Under the pieces are notes generated by a model. That model saw only the letters and a list, made by a program, of their open reading frames with translations, was not told the DNA's origin and made no database searches. This document shows, piece after piece, positions 7,423 to 17,900 of a stretch of DNA of 64,000 nucleotides; position 1 is the stretch's first letter, and each line of letters begins with the position of its first letter. The position numbers and the translations under genes are program-made. Location of the stretch: positions 372,001-436,000 of the forward strand of contig NZ_OY782767.1 of the NCBI RefSeq assembly GCF_963678245.1. The letters are read 5' to 3'. The stretch is from an uncultured Sunxiuqinia sp. Its GTDB lineage: Bacteria > Bacteroidota > Bacteroidia > Bacteroidales > Prolixibacteraceae.

Positions 7423-9504
7423 TTAGCGAAAGTGGTCATACTTTTTCCGGTTGAAAATGGGCGACGAGCTAATCTGCCATTTCAAGCGTAAGCCTACTTC
7501 AGTAAAAGAGAAACCGGCGGCAGTGGCCGATGCGATATTACTTTGCGTACCGTAGAAATTCGCCAATAATCGATTGCTGGCTTTGTAGCCCAATTTCACC
7601 TGCACTCGGTGAGTAAATTGCTTTTTGCCATCTTCAATAAACTGATATCCGGCAGCTGCATTTAACCCGTAAAATAAGCCCGATTGATCTTGAATGCTGT
7701 TTTCATCCTTCAAAAAATCCAGAAATAATTCGTAAACTTTGAATTTTTCGGGGCTGAAATAAACAGTAGGGCGCTGTTCTTTAAATCCGATCGTCTGAAA
7801 ATTGAAGCCTGTTTTAAGAACAGGTTTTGATAGAATATTGTAGTACAAAGATGTAAATAACAGATTGCGAACATTTTCGTCCGATTGGTTCGTGTAGAAA
7901 TATTGGGTAAACCATCCAACGCCAACATTAGAGCCCAAGTTATGGTTCAAGTAAAAGTGATTGGCTTTCAACTCGCGATCGACTAAATCGGCATTGTAAT
8001 TCTGAATATCTTGTTTAAATCCGAGCTCAAGATCCTGCAATTTTAAAAGTTTCATTTTTGCTGATAACTCGCTTGAGAAACTAGTGTAATCATGGCTGAA
8101 TGATTTTGCATCGATGACTGTTCCGGCAGCATGAAGTTTTACTTTGGGCAATAAATGATAGTTGACTCCTACTCGGAATTCGTGTGTGGTTGCCTGTTCA
8201 TCTGTGTTTTTATTTTTGGCTTCGCGGTAAAGGTAAGCCCCTGAAAAACTAAGTTTGGTACTCACCGGAAATAGCAATTGAGTTTTAGTGCTGATTGCTT
8301 GGTTTTTTCCGTTATCCGAAGTTAAACTTATTCGTTCTTCAACTACCGGGCTGAAGCTACGATCGAGCTTATTCAAAAAGGTTTGGGCATCAACTTGATT
8401 TTCAAAAATCTCCAATGTTTGATCGGCGGCGCTGTATGCTTTATCCACTTTGCCAACGGCATAATAGGCATTGCCAATTCCCAGGTTCCCATCGAATGAA
8501 GCTGAATCATTCTCGAGAATTTGGTTGTAGGCTGCAATACTTTCGCTAAAATCACTTCGGTACATACCCAACGTAGCTTTCAGCGATAAAATCCAGTTTT
8601 GATCCCCGTATTGTTGTTGGTAACTCCGAATGGTATCTTCGGCCTTGCTGTAGTGTTTATTCCAAATTAAAGCTTGCACAAAACGCTCTTTCGTACTTTT
8701 GGTAGTCGTTGAGTCGATGGTGGCACTAAGTTTCGAAATCGCTTTTTCTGATCGTTGAAGTGCCAGTTTATTTTTTCCAGCGATGTGGGCAGCCAAAGCC
8801 ATTCCATTTAAAGCAAGCAACGAATCTTTTGGCGAAGTAGCCAATGTCTGGTAGGTTTCAGAGGCCAAGTCTGTTTCTTTCATTAATATATAGATATTGG
8901 CAAGGTTGATTAATGTTTGCCGGTCATTCTCGAAATCGGCCAAATTAGCTTTCAACAATTCTACGGCAGCTTTATATTCTTGCTGCTGACTTAATGAATA
9001 GGCTTGCCCCAGCCGGATATACTTTTTAGAGGTCATTGCGCTCGCATTGCCTGGTTGTACGACTAAAGCACGGTTGACATAGTCTGTGGCCTCTGCGTAT
9101 TTTTTCAGATTTGAAAACGTATTGGCATACCCTAGCAGTACCGCAAAGTTTTCTGGGTATTGTTTAGCGAGCGTTGAGTAGTACTTTTCCGCTTTTCCAT
9201 ATTGCTTTCCCCAGAGTAAGGACTCTGCATAATTTAATTGTACTTCAATATCATTCGGATATTGTTTGAGCAAATCGGAAAATATGTTTTTTGCTTTTGA
9301 AGGTTGCCCGTTTAGCCCAACAGCGCGGCCATAACAAATAAGGGCAGTTTTATTGTCAGGATATTCCTCCAACACTTGCTCAAAGAAGCTTTCTGCTTGG
9401 GCAAATTCTCCGGCTTCCAAATGTGCAAAGCCTGTTTTCATGTCCTGACCGTTAGCCAGAAAAAAAGAAAAATAAAGGATTGTTAGTACGATTGTTTTTT
9501 TCAT
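7423..9504 (-). CDS. TPR-repeat outer-membrane beta-barrel protein (YaiO/PelB-like layout)
   Basis: 693 residues. The signal peptide MKKTIVLTILYFSFFLANGQ is followed by tetratricopeptide repeats from about 22 to 380 (for example LEAGEFAQAESFFEQVLEEY). From about 390 to the end there are alternating amphipathic strands ending in an aromatic-rich segment, as expected of an outer-membrane barrel of the YaiO type. A periplasmic TPR scaffold with a C-terminal barrel is the layout of polysaccharide export porins such as PelB, BcsC, AlgK/E and PgaA. Its neighbours are a flippase and glycosyltransferases, so export of an exopolysaccharide is the likely role. It ends tail to tail with the LytTR gene and is divergent from the flippase across a shared regulatory region. 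Confidence 0.8.
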   Translation of the reverse strand: MKKTIVLTILYFSFFLANGQDMKTGFAHLEAGEFAQAESFFEQVLEEYPDNKTALICYGRAVGLNGQPSKAKNIFSDLLKQYPNDIEVQLNYAESLLWGKQYGKAEKYYSTLAKQYPENFAVLLGYANTFSNLKKYAEATDYVNRALVVQPGNASAMTSKKYIRLGQAYSLSQQQEYKAAVELLKANLADFENDRQTLINLANIYILMKETDLASETYQTLATSPKDSLLALNGMALAAHIAGKNKLALQRSEKAISKLSATIDSTTTKSTKERFVQALIWNKHYSKAEDTIRSYQQQYGDQNWILSLKATLGMYRSDFSESIAAYNQILENDSASFDGNLGIGNAYYAVGKVDKAYSAADQTLEIFENQVDAQTFLNKLDRSFSPVVEERISLTSDNGKNQAISTKTQLLFPVSTKLSFSGAYLYREAKNKNTDEQATTHEFRVGVNYHLLPKVKLHAAGTVIDAKSFSHDYTSFSSELSAKMKLLKLQDLELGFKQDIQNYNADLVDRELKANHFYLNHNLGSNVGVGWFTQYFYTNQSDENVRNLLFTSLYYNILSKPVLKTGFNFQTIGFKEQRPTVYFSPEKFKVYELFLDFLKDENSIQDQSGLFYGLNAAAGYQFIEDGKKQFTHRVQVKLGYKASNRLLANFYGTQSNIASATAAGFSFTEVGLRLKWQISSSPIFNRKKYDHFR

Positions 9505-9551
9505 TCTTTCTTGTTTTAATTTCTTATCTGCAAGTTATGTACAAAATTCCG

Positions 9552-9610
9552 ATCATTCATCTACACAAAACGACCAACCAACGAAAAGGAACGACCACTC
9601 ATTGAAAAGG
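9552..9610 (+). promoter_or_regulatory. Triple 21-bp direct repeat, candidate LytTR operator
   Basis: Three 17-base units start at 9552, 9573 and 9594, exactly 21 bases apart: ATCATTCATCTACACAA, ACCAACCAACGAAAAGG and ACCACTCATTGAAAAGG. Units 2 and 3 share 12 of 17 bases and all three keep the CA and A spacing. They lie in the 148-base divergent region between the TPR/barrel gene (start 9504) and the flippase (start 9653) and resemble the sites at 704, 10907 and 18110. Units 1 and 3 match the LytTR half-site at 7 of 9 positions. A 21-bp period puts all units on one face of the helix, as LytTR dimers need. Confidence 0.5.
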
Positions 9611-9652
9611 GGAACATCTTTACAGCGAAAATCAAACACAAAACCAAAAAAA

Positions 9653-10903
9653 ATGATTCTCGCACAACTAAAAACAAAACGAATTTCGGCTGAGCAATTT
9701 TTCATGCTCAGTGTCATGATTGTAAATGGTGGCAATTATTTATACAATTTATTACTGGGCCGGATTTTAGGTCCCGTACAATTTTCTGATGCTGCCATTC
9801 TGATTACCCTCTTATTGGTCTTGTCGTTCGTAGCAATGACTTTCCAACTGACTGTAACCAAATTTGCTGTGAACTACAGCGAGCAGGGCGAACAAGATTT
9901 TCTGAATAGTATGAAGCGGAAAGCTTTAGTGATCAGCTTAATTTTAGGTGGACTGATTGCTGCTTTTTCGCCACAACTTCAGCAAATATTCAATACCAAT
10001 TCAAAAAGCATGTTCATTCTTTTTGCCTTGGGAATACCAGTTTACTTTCTTATGAGTATCAACCGTGGATTTTACCAAGGACATAAAGATTTTATAAAAC
10101 TGAGTATTAGTTACCAATCGGAGATGTTGAGCCGGTTGCTGTTAACTTTACTTTTCCTGCTACTATTAAGTACGAATACTTCGGCATTGGTTGCAGTAGG
10201 AATTTTATTCTCCTTGTTTTTTGGATTGATACCGTTTAAGAAAACCGGTCTGACTTTTCGTTCAAAGTTAAAATTAGATGTGGCCGAACGAAAGCAAATC
10301 AATCGGTTTATCCTGATTACGGCTTTCTACGAAATGACACAAATCATTATTAACAACAGCGATATTTTATTGGTGAAGCATTATTTTGATGCATACGAGG
10401 CCGGACTGTTTGCCTCATTGGCTTTAATTGGCCGAGTCGTTTATTTTATTGCCTGGATGTTTGTCATGATTTTACTTCCCACGGTGGTTGAAAAAAGTAA
10501 AAACGGTGAAAACACCTTGCCGGTCTTTTTCAAATACCTGAGCTACGTTGTTTTACTGGCGACGGTCATCGTTTTGTCAACCATGACTTTCCCGGAGTTG
10601 ATTGTGATCCTGATGTTTGGTTCGGCTTACCTTGAAATTGCTCCTATTTTATGGCAATACGCCATTGCTACAGCCATTTTCGCAATCTCAAATGTATTTG
10701 TGTACTATTTTCTTTCGTTGGAAAAATATTGGCCTGTGGTGATATCCGGAGTATTTGGCATGGCACAAATCGGCTTGATTGTATTCTTCCACAATTCGCT
10801 AGCACAAGTAGTTCATGTACAAATTCTGGCGATGGTTGCTTTGCTTTTGATCCAGGTGGCGTTTTTCATTTATCAGCACAAGATAAATATTCACCGAAGG
10901 TAA
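9653..10903 (+). CDS. Polysaccharide flippase (Wzx/MATE-like, O-antigen transporter family)
   Basis: 416 residues from the ATG at 9653 (MILAQLKTKRISAEQFFMLS), an integral membrane protein with about 12 predicted hydrophobic segments. I prefer this start because the frame extending to 9602 adds a basic, non-membrane leader and runs into the triple repeat. The opening LLGRILGPVQFSDAAIL is typical of the multidrug/oligosaccharidyl-lipid/polysaccharide flippase superfamily, which moves lipid-linked sugars across the inner membrane. Pel systems use PelG, a relative of this fold, together with a TPR/barrel protein and a GT4 enzyme. The combination here is similar, but I do not claim it is PelG. Confidence 0.85.
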   Translation: MILAQLKTKRISAEQFFMLSVMIVNGGNYLYNLLLGRILGPVQFSDAAILITLLLVLSFVAMTFQLTVTKFAVNYSEQGEQDFLNSMKRKALVISLILGGLIAAFSPQLQQIFNTNSKSMFILFALGIPVYFLMSINRGFYQGHKDFIKLSISYQSEMLSRLLLTLLFLLLLSTNTSALVAVGILFSLFFGLIPFKKTGLTFRSKLKLDVAERKQINRFILITAFYEMTQIIINNSDILLVKHYFDAYEAGLFASLALIGRVVYFIAWMFVMILLPTVVEKSKNGENTLPVFFKYLSYVVLLATVIVLSTMTFPELIVILMFGSAYLEIAPILWQYAIATAIFAISNVFVYYFLSLEKYWPVVISGVFGMAQIGLIVFFHNSLAQVVHVQILAMVALLLIQVAFFIYQHKINIHRR

Positions 10904-10906
10904 ACT

Positions 10907-10923
10907 ACCATTAATCGAACTTT
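10907..10923 (+). promoter_or_regulatory. Candidate LytTR half-site upstream of GT4 gene
   Basis: ACCATTAATCGAACTTT at 10907-10923 matches 13 of 17 bases of the site at 704-720 and fits the LytTR half-site consensus at 8 of 9 positions. It lies 71-87 bases before the GT4 start codon. A partner at about +22 is weak, so this may be a single or degenerate site. Confidence 0.35.
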
Positions 10924-10993
10924 TCAAAATCACTTCTCTTTTTCCCGGATATTTGAATCAAAAATAATAAGTAACACACAAAATTTAAACATC

Positions 10994-12232
10994 ATGAAAG
11001 TAGCCGTTGTCACAGCATTCCCTCCTAGCAAAGTAACGTTGAATGAGTATGGATACCACTTGGTAAAAAACTTTGCACAGAATGAAGAAGTATCAGAATT
11101 GGTTTTAATTACCGACCATACTGACGAACCCAAGCAACTGGATTTTGAAACCGGAAATTGCAAATTAACTGTAAAAGAAAGCTGGCGTTTTAATAGCTAT
11201 AAAAACATCTACCGTATTTATAAAACGATTGTTGAAGAAAAGCCTGACGTTGTTTTTATCAACCTTCAGTTTATGAAATTCGGAGAGAAAAAAATCCCAG
11301 CCGCTTTAGGTTTGCTCTTGCCAACTCTTTTAAAATTCAAAGGTTTTCCAACTGTTTCCTTGTTACACAATATTTTGGAACAAGTTGATTTGGAAAGCGC
11401 AGGATTCACAAAAAATAAAATTGCACAGAAAGTTTATAACTTCATCGGAACAACATTAACTCGTTTTATTTTGCAATCGGATTTGGTTGCCGTCACCATC
11501 AGCAAATATGTTGATGTGTTGAAAACAAAATACAAGAAAGACAATGTGGCTCAGGTGCCTCACGGAACGTTTGAAGTTCCGCCAATGCCAAGTATGATTT
11601 TGCCTGCTGGACCGAAAAAAGTAATGACTTTCGGAAAATTCGGGACTTACAAAAAAGTTGAGGTGATGATTGAAGCAATCCGAAAAATCAGAGAACGTTC
11701 GCACATCGATGTAGAAGTGGTTATTGCCGGAACTGACAGCCCAAATACACCAGGATACCTGGCCGAAGTGCAAGATAAATACAAAAATGTAGAAAACCTG
11801 ACGTTTACTGGTTACGTTGAAGAAGAACAAGTTCCGGTTATCTTTTCAGAAAGTGCAGTAGTGGTTTTCCCTTACACGTCAACAACCGGAAGTTCGGGAG
11901 TATTGCACCAGGCTGGTAGCTACGGAAAAGCAGTTGTAATGCCGGATTTGGGAGACCTGGGCATTTTGGTTCGTGAAGAAGGATATGTTGGAGAGTTTTT
12001 CCAACCCGAAGATGTCAACTCGTTGGCTGATGCTATTCAACGAATTCTGGAAGATGATTTATACCGCATCAAACTTGGTGTAAAAAACTACAAAGCAGCT
12101 TGTTCGTTGCCAATGAATGAAATCGTAGATATGTACATGTGTCATTTCAAACGTGCAATCAACAAAAAGGCACCTCAACAATCAACGGTTAAAGAATCGA
12201 AAAGCAGGCTTCGGATTCCCGAGGCGGTCTAA
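10994..12232 (+). CDS. GT4-family glycosyltransferase
   Basis: 412 residues with a GT-B fold. The N-terminal Rossmann half starts MKVAVVTAFPPSKVTLNEYGYHL, and the C-terminal half has the donor-site region around residues 290-325 (GSSGVLHQAGSYGKAVV followed by PDLGDLG). No membrane segment is evident, so it is probably cytosolic or peripheral. GT4 enzymes are retaining and use nucleotide-sugar donors; the sugar cannot be read from sequence. It follows the flippase by 90 bases on the same strand and has its own candidate LytTR site. Its last 51 bases overlap the 3' end of the opposite-strand glycosidase gene. Confidence 0.88.
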   Translation: MKVAVVTAFPPSKVTLNEYGYHLVKNFAQNEEVSELVLITDHTDEPKQLDFETGNCKLTVKESWRFNSYKNIYRIYKTIVEEKPDVVFINLQFMKFGEKKIPAALGLLLPTLLKFKGFPTVSLLHNILEQVDLESAGFTKNKIAQKVYNFIGTTLTRFILQSDLVAVTISKYVDVLKTKYKKDNVAQVPHGTFEVPPMPSMILPAGPKKVMTFGKFGTYKKVEVMIEAIRKIRERSHIDVEVVIAGTDSPNTPGYLAEVQDKYKNVENLTFTGYVEEEQVPVIFSESAVVVFPYTSTTGSSGVLHQAGSYGKAVVMPDLGDLGILVREEGYVGEFFQPEDVNSLADAIQRILEDDLYRIKLGVKNYKAACSLPMNEIVDMYMCHFKRAINKKAPQQSTVKESKSRLRIPEAV

Positions 12233-13735
12233 AATACCGAAATGTTTCTGGTTGCTTTTCCGCCAAGGCAAGCGACCAACAACAGAACTGGGAACATGTT
12301 TAAAATCGTATAGTGTCCAAAGCATAAATGCAAGTTTTTCTTCTTCCAGAAAGGCTTGCATTTTTTTATAATAAGCCTCCTGGTCTTTCAGGCTGTTTCC
12401 AAACGGATTCCAGATTCCACGATAAGTCGACAGGCCATATTCCTGCAACACCAAAGGTTTGGATGGAACCGCTTGCCTGAGCGCTGCAACTTTCTCCTGA
12501 AATTGATCAATCTCCTGATAATAATGAAAGGAAACAAGATCAACAACATTTTTTAAATTTGTTGCTGCTTGCGGGCTCGCCCAGCCAATAGTGATGAGGT
12601 GATTCGAATCGTATTGCTGCACTTCCGAAGCCATTTGCCTGAGCCATTCCAATACATTTTCTTTTCCCCGGCTTTCAAAGTCCAGATCTGGTTCGTTTTT
12701 CAAATCCCATGCAAGTATGGCCGGATGATCTTTAAAACGCGACACCACAATTTTGGCATGCTGGTTTGTAAGACTCCAATCCATCACCGAATAATCGCCG
12801 TAAAAGTCAAAAAGTGTTGCGACTACTTTCAGCTGATTCTGGCTGGCTAAATCAAGAACAATTTGTAGCTTTTTCAATTTATCTTCCTTCACTTCTGCTT
12901 TCCCAAAATCGTGGTACGGTATAAAAATCCGGATGCTGTTAAAAACCGACTGCCTTATAAATTTAAAATCATTGTTTATAATGGTCGAATCAAATTTTTC
13001 AGCAAACATGTCCCAGGGCGTATCCTGCGGATAATAATTAATGCCAGCAATCGAAAACGTTTCTCCATTTACCAATAGCTCCCCGTTTTTTACCTGGTAT
13101 TGGTTCGAACGCTTCGTTTTTTCAATTGGTAAAGAAGGAGTCAGCTTTACCTGATGCCGAATCCGCCAAAACCCATCTTCCAGTAACATAACCACCTGGT
13201 AATCGGAAGTATCCTGAACGGTGGCAATTAATTCATTGTTTTTATAGATTTTCTGGTATTGCACCACCTGTTTATCCGTGAAAGAGACCAATTGTCCGTC
13301 GGCACTGTAAAAATCAAGAAAAGGAGAGTGGTTTAGTGTGGTACTTTCAATATGAATATCCTGGCTTTTATTCCATTCAATCAAAGAAAAAAGGTTCACC
13401 CGGGCACTGTCGGTATAATAATCTTCAATGCCGTAAGGCTGATTGGTTTGATAAGCCACATTCCGAACGTACCAGGCATCAAGATAATCTTTTTGAAGAT
13501 CGCCCAATGTTTGCATTTCCATTGGTCGTCCGGGGTTTTCGAGGCTTTCCCAATTTAGTTCGGGCAGGTAAACTTCGGTTCGTTTTACATCCAGATGCAG
13601 CATATTGCTACGATCGGCCCCCGTGCTTAGGTAAGCAAGAATCTGGCTCAACCCGAATAGAATGAGCAGATTGACTCCGACAAATGATAAGATTAGTAAT
13701 CCGCGGTATATTATTTTATTGAGTGAGACCATCAT
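12182..13735 (-). CDS. Membrane-anchored clan-A glycoside hydrolase (GH5-like TIM barrel)
   Basis: 517 residues. One N-terminal membrane segment (about 8-36) puts the rest outside the inner membrane. Residues 75-200 look like an NTF2-like extra domain. From about 215 to 515 there is a TIM barrel with likely acid/base E348 (AWDLKNEPD) and nucleophile E432 (LVLQEYGLSTYRG), the spacing of GH5/clan-A enzymes. Pel, Psl and cellulose loci often carry a glycosidase that trims the polymer, and that role would fit here. The start overlaps the end of the upstream secreted-protein gene by 20 bases, so coupling is likely. The 3' end overlaps the GT4 gene. Confidence 0.8.
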   Translation of the reverse strand: MMVSLNKIIYRGLLILSFVGVNLLILFGLSQILAYLSTGADRSNMLHLDVKRTEVYLPELNWESLENPGRPMEMQTLGDLQKDYLDAWYVRNVAYQTNQPYGIEDYYTDSARVNLFSLIEWNKSQDIHIESTTLNHSPFLDFYSADGQLVSFTDKQVVQYQKIYKNNELIATVQDTSDYQVVMLLEDGFWRIRHQVKLTPSLPIEKTKRSNQYQVKNGELLVNGETFSIAGINYYPQDTPWDMFAEKFDSTIINNDFKFIRQSVFNSIRIFIPYHDFGKAEVKEDKLKKLQIVLDLASQNQLKVVATLFDFYGDYSVMDWSLTNQHAKIVVSRFKDHPAILAWDLKNEPDLDFESRGKENVLEWLRQMASEVQQYDSNHLITIGWASPQAATNLKNVVDLVSFHYYQEIDQFQEKVAALRQAVPSKPLVLQEYGLSTYRGIWNPFGNSLKDQEAYYKKMQAFLEEEKLAFMLWTLYDFKHVPSSVVGRLPWRKSNQKHFGILDRLGNPKPAFRFFNR

Positions 13736-14942
13736 TTTGATTGATATGAATTGTTTTTGAAATTCCCAATGCGTCGATTGTTATATCGTAATTTGCTTGC
13801 TGGTAAAAGTCTTTTTGAATAAGAAACCGGGCGTATCCGTTCTTTGTATTTTCGGCCAATTGGTCCACCAGAACAGAATCGTTTTTCAACGCCAGTTTAA
13901 CGCGGACTCCATCCGGTATCAACTGGTTCATAAAGCTGGTAAGCGGGCCAACCGTAAGCAGTTGTTTTTCTTTTGAATAAGAAATTTTAAAATCAGCAAG
14001 AATCGATTTATACTGAATATTTAGTTCATTGCTCTCGGCCAGTCCGGTTACATACGCTTTTATTTGCCACGAAGTTGGATGATCGGGATGAATGATCTGG
14101 GCTTTGGCTTGTCCGTTCACTGTTAATCCACCTACCTGGAGTTTGGCACCATCCGGTTTTTGAATGATAAAACTGACCAGGGTTCCATCACTGATCAGAT
14201 TTCCGTATGTGTCACGAATTGCCGATGTGGTGAAAGTGGTTACTTCGTTGCCATCGGCAAATTGATGGTGGCGTGAATAAAAAATGTTGAAATCAGAAGC
14301 ATTTTCAGGATAAATTTCACTGATTAATTCTTTCGAACTTTTGCCCATGCAGTTGGCTGAAACGAAGATGGTTCCCGTTGTCGTACGCGTGTAAAAATTT
14401 TTCCAGGCTATGGCATTTTTTATTTCAAGTTCGTCCGAAAAATTTGCTTGTAGAAATTGATGTTTAATGGTTACCGGAGTACCTTCGGGGAGCGGGTTGT
14501 CCAACAAATCGGTTGGCACGACAACCAACATCGAATAGTCACGGTTTCCGGCCTGAATTTGGCGCGGCCCGAAATAGCATTCCGGTTCGGCAACCGCGTT
14601 TACTTTGGGCAAAATTTTAAAGGTTCCTTTTAGTAATTGAGTTTGCCTGGATAGCAATTGCCAGTTGATCGTTCCGGTTTTTTTGCAAATGAGTGCCGGG
14701 AGCGAATAACGAATTGTTTTTCCTTTTTGCGTTGGTGTGACCACCGTTGAACCATAGGAGCCGTGCACAAATAAATGTGGAAATTCGTCGGTCGTAACTT
14801 GGAAACTCAGCTCGATTTTATCGCCGGCTGTAAACGACTGATTATTGGTGAGCAGCTTAATTTCTTCGTCAGGTTGCCCCTGTGCCTGTTGTAATGAGAA
14901 CAGTATAAATAAAAGACATGCTATGTTGACGAACTGTTTCAT
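13716..14942 (-). CDS. Secreted Ig-like/invasin-type protein of unknown function
   Basis: 408 residues with a signal peptide (MKQFVNIACLLFILFSLQQAQGQ) and no later membrane segment. The body looks like repeated beta-sandwich domains. Phrases such as PLPEGTPVTIKHQF, NLISDGTLVSFIIQKPDG and QLIPDGVRVKLALKND recur at roughly 90-residue spacing, which resembles bacterial Ig-like (Big/invasin) folds. I do not recognise a named family. The ATG overlaps the stop of the large membrane-protein gene by one base (TAATG), and its own end overlaps the glycosidase start. The three genes are therefore one translationally coupled unit at the cell envelope. Confidence 0.7.
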   Translation of the reverse strand: MKQFVNIACLLFILFSLQQAQGQPDEEIKLLTNNQSFTAGDKIELSFQVTTDEFPHLFVHGSYGSTVVTPTQKGKTIRYSLPALICKKTGTINWQLLSRQTQLLKGTFKILPKVNAVAEPECYFGPRQIQAGNRDYSMLVVVPTDLLDNPLPEGTPVTIKHQFLQANFSDELEIKNAIAWKNFYTRTTTGTIFVSANCMGKSSKELISEIYPENASDFNIFYSRHHQFADGNEVTTFTTSAIRDTYGNLISDGTLVSFIIQKPDGAKLQVGGLTVNGQAKAQIIHPDHPTSWQIKAYVTGLAESNELNIQYKSILADFKISYSKEKQLLTVGPLTSFMNQLIPDGVRVKLALKNDSVLVDQLAENTKNGYARFLIQKDFYQQANYDITIDALGISKTIHINQNDGLTQ

Positions 14943-17900
14943 TAAAATAAGTTTCCGATATAATTATTGATTTGAATATTGACAAATCTTGTTTCATCAC
15001 CGGGAATTACCTGAAAATCTTTTTGATGCTGCTCCCAATTGCGGTTGGGAATGATTTTTTCAGCAATGGATTTATTCGGCAATCCGTTTACATAACAGTT
15101 TTCGAGCGATGAACGTATGATTTCAATTTCTTCAATATCTTGAATAGAGTAGTTGAAAAATTGCTTGCGCTGTACACGGATGCCGTCTGCCAGGTACATT
15201 TTATCAACCCAACGCAGTTGTTTGGTTTCATCAAAATAGGAAACAAGCAACTGAGGAATGGTAACTTCCTGCGTTCCATAATTAAAAAGTGTACCGGTTA
15301 AGTGATTCTCGCTAATTTCGAGGTCGGAAAGTGCCACTTTTTTATATAAATCGGTGGTTGCTACATTTCCGGCACATTGCAAATCAAAATTTACAGGTTT
15401 TTCTTCAAATTCAACTGGTGTGAACTGCTCTGGATCAAAAGTTTCGGGCACCGATTCCCCTTGTTTTAACCAGGCAATTGCTTCAAAATCGATGCGAAAG
15501 CTGCTAATTTCCTTGGGCATTAATTTGTGTTTAATAACGTCTTTTGCATTGTAAGTGGCGAGTTCATTATTTTGGGCATCGTACAGCGTGGCTTTTAATA
15601 CGACATCAGCCGGTACATGATCAACATTTTGCACTTCGCCAACAATGGCATATCGGCTGCCTTTTTTTACCAGGCTGGCCGAAAGAATTTCAAGTACCGG
15701 TTGTTTTAGTACATCTTCGTGGTATGTTTGCTGTGTGGTAATTCGTCTTCGTCCGTGGTTATAAAAATCAGTGATGTTGTCGGAAAATAGCTGGTTGGGA
15801 GGAATATCTGTATCAAGCGTTGATGGTTTGATAAACCATTTGCCTTGTTTTTTTATGATTTCGTGATGATTCACTTTTTTGACATTTTCCAGCGGTGTTA
15901 CCCAATGTGTAACGGCTTCTACTTTTGCAGCCGTGTCGTTTTGCTGAACCACATTTACCTCGATGGCATTGAGCTTTGCATACGAACTTAGAATACCGTC
16001 GCTCACCGAAACTTCGAGCATATATTGAGCCATGGTTTTTCCCGACGCCGGATCGATGTATGAATGGGCACGTTTAAATTCCTTGAAATCGAGCGCATCA
16101 TAATAAGATTTCACCACATTTTTAACGCTGATTTGAGCTGTATTCTGGATATAAAGCAAATATGTTCCGTATAAAATACAGCCAAAAATAAAGAAGGCCC
16201 AGATATGGTTGATCGTAATTAAGCGAATTGAAAACCGTTGATAGGGTAATTTAAAATTTTGAAAGTCGGGATGATGATGCTTTATTTTGATTTTTAGAGC
16301 TTGGTGCCAAATCATTTGAACATTGAATATAAACGCCAGGATAACAGTTAATATCGGAATGATTCCCCACATCAGTTTCAAGACAACAGGCACGTCTTCT
16401 TTTGGTAAAATTTTAGATAACGGTGGAACATTGAGTTTTTCCCAAACCATGATACCATTTTCCAAAGTTTGTAGCCGTTGCCACCCGCAGAAATAGAGAA
16501 GCGGGTCGTAAAATTTATCATTCGCGAAAATGTATTTCAGGTTGAATTTATCGGGCACCGTCAAAAATTGCTGCAAGGAGCCAATTCCTTCAACTCCCCT
16601 GAACTTTGAATTCTCAAGTCGTTCCACGGCTCGAGTGGTTAACTCGGGTAAGCGCCGGGCCGAATGGTAATTTCCATCAACTGTAAGTGCGCTGGTTTGT
16701 GCCGACAGCCAGGCCATTTGGTCGCCAAAACCCAGAGTGAGGTAGCGCCAATGGTCGTGTTGGTCCTGGCTCAGAAAGTTTGTGATGGGCAGCATATCTA
16801 TTTTTTGAGGCTGCATTGGCCGGAAATATCCCAGACTGACGGTGAATGCGCAGGTAAACAAAAAGAGGGCAGCAATAAATCCTCCAAGCATCCGATGATA
16901 AATGGCTCCAAAACGCTGTTGCAAGGCTACTTTTAAATCGCCTTCAACAAAACGATAAGCAAACTCGCCAAACATCGGGAGCGACATAATTGAGGCCCAA
17001 AGGGTAAAACGGTCGAGTGTTAAAATATTGAAAGCGGTATCGCCGAGTAATTTTCGCGGAAGTGGTGTTGTTCCACCGCTTCCTAAAAGAGTAAGCAGGC
17101 TGATGGATAAGCCGAAAAATAAATACCTTTTTGAATAATAGCGATAAAAAATATAGGGGAGAAAGAGCAATAAAATTCCCCAAGGAATTAAAAAGAAAAC
17201 CAAACCGGAAGAGGTTACTTCCAGAAAATTGTCGCGGCTTCCGTGTGGAATTGGAACCTGTGTAATAGGATTGGCTTTTGAATTGACCCAATAAGGAAAG
17301 ATGCAAACCACAATCACCACCAATGCAAATCCTCCGAAAACTATAATTCGTTTTAATAATTTGAAGAATGATTGAATAAAAATACGCAGCGTAACCTCTT
17401 TCATAGAGTTGACCCGTTCGCGCGACACATCCATAATGACCATTCCAATCAGCGGAAAAATGAAGAAAACCATTCCAAAAATTGGCGTTACATGATGCGA
17501 AGTTACGGTAACGGCAATTAACGAAATTGAACGCACCAGATAAATGAGTTTTCCTTTTTTGATCCAAAGATAAATTTCGGGCAGCGCATGCATTAATATT
17601 GAAATACCAACAATGCTGGGCAGCTGGCCAAAAATATGGAGCGTTTCTACAAAGAAAGAAGAGAGTGATGCCACAATTGCCCCGTAGCCAGCAATGGTAC
17701 GACTGCCTGTAATGACCAATGAAAAACGGAAAACCCCGGTTATAAATAGTACAATGCTGATATAGCCAACGGCAAAAAGCCCAAATTTTAGTCCGCCAAT
17801 CAATGAAAATAAGGCAATGATCTGGTGAACCAGCGGGGGGTAGCCCATTACTGTAAAACCAGTGTACCATTTATAACTCCACGATTCGAACCAATGTTGG

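Noticed and set aside
9653-12232. Naming the flippase, GT4 and TPR/barrel genes pelG, pelF and pelB
   Set aside because: The layout is similar, but PelC, PelD and PelE are missing and sequence-level orthology cannot be shown by eye.
13336-13665. 109-codon plus-strand frame opposite the clan-A glycosidase
   Set aside because: An antisense shadow of a well-supported gene, with no start context and unusual composition.
16944-17870. 308-codon minus-strand frame overlapping the large membrane-protein gene in another frame
   Set aside because: Its product is rich in Cys, His, Trp and Tyr with no domain, and it sits wholly inside the clear multi-TM coding frame on the same strand.
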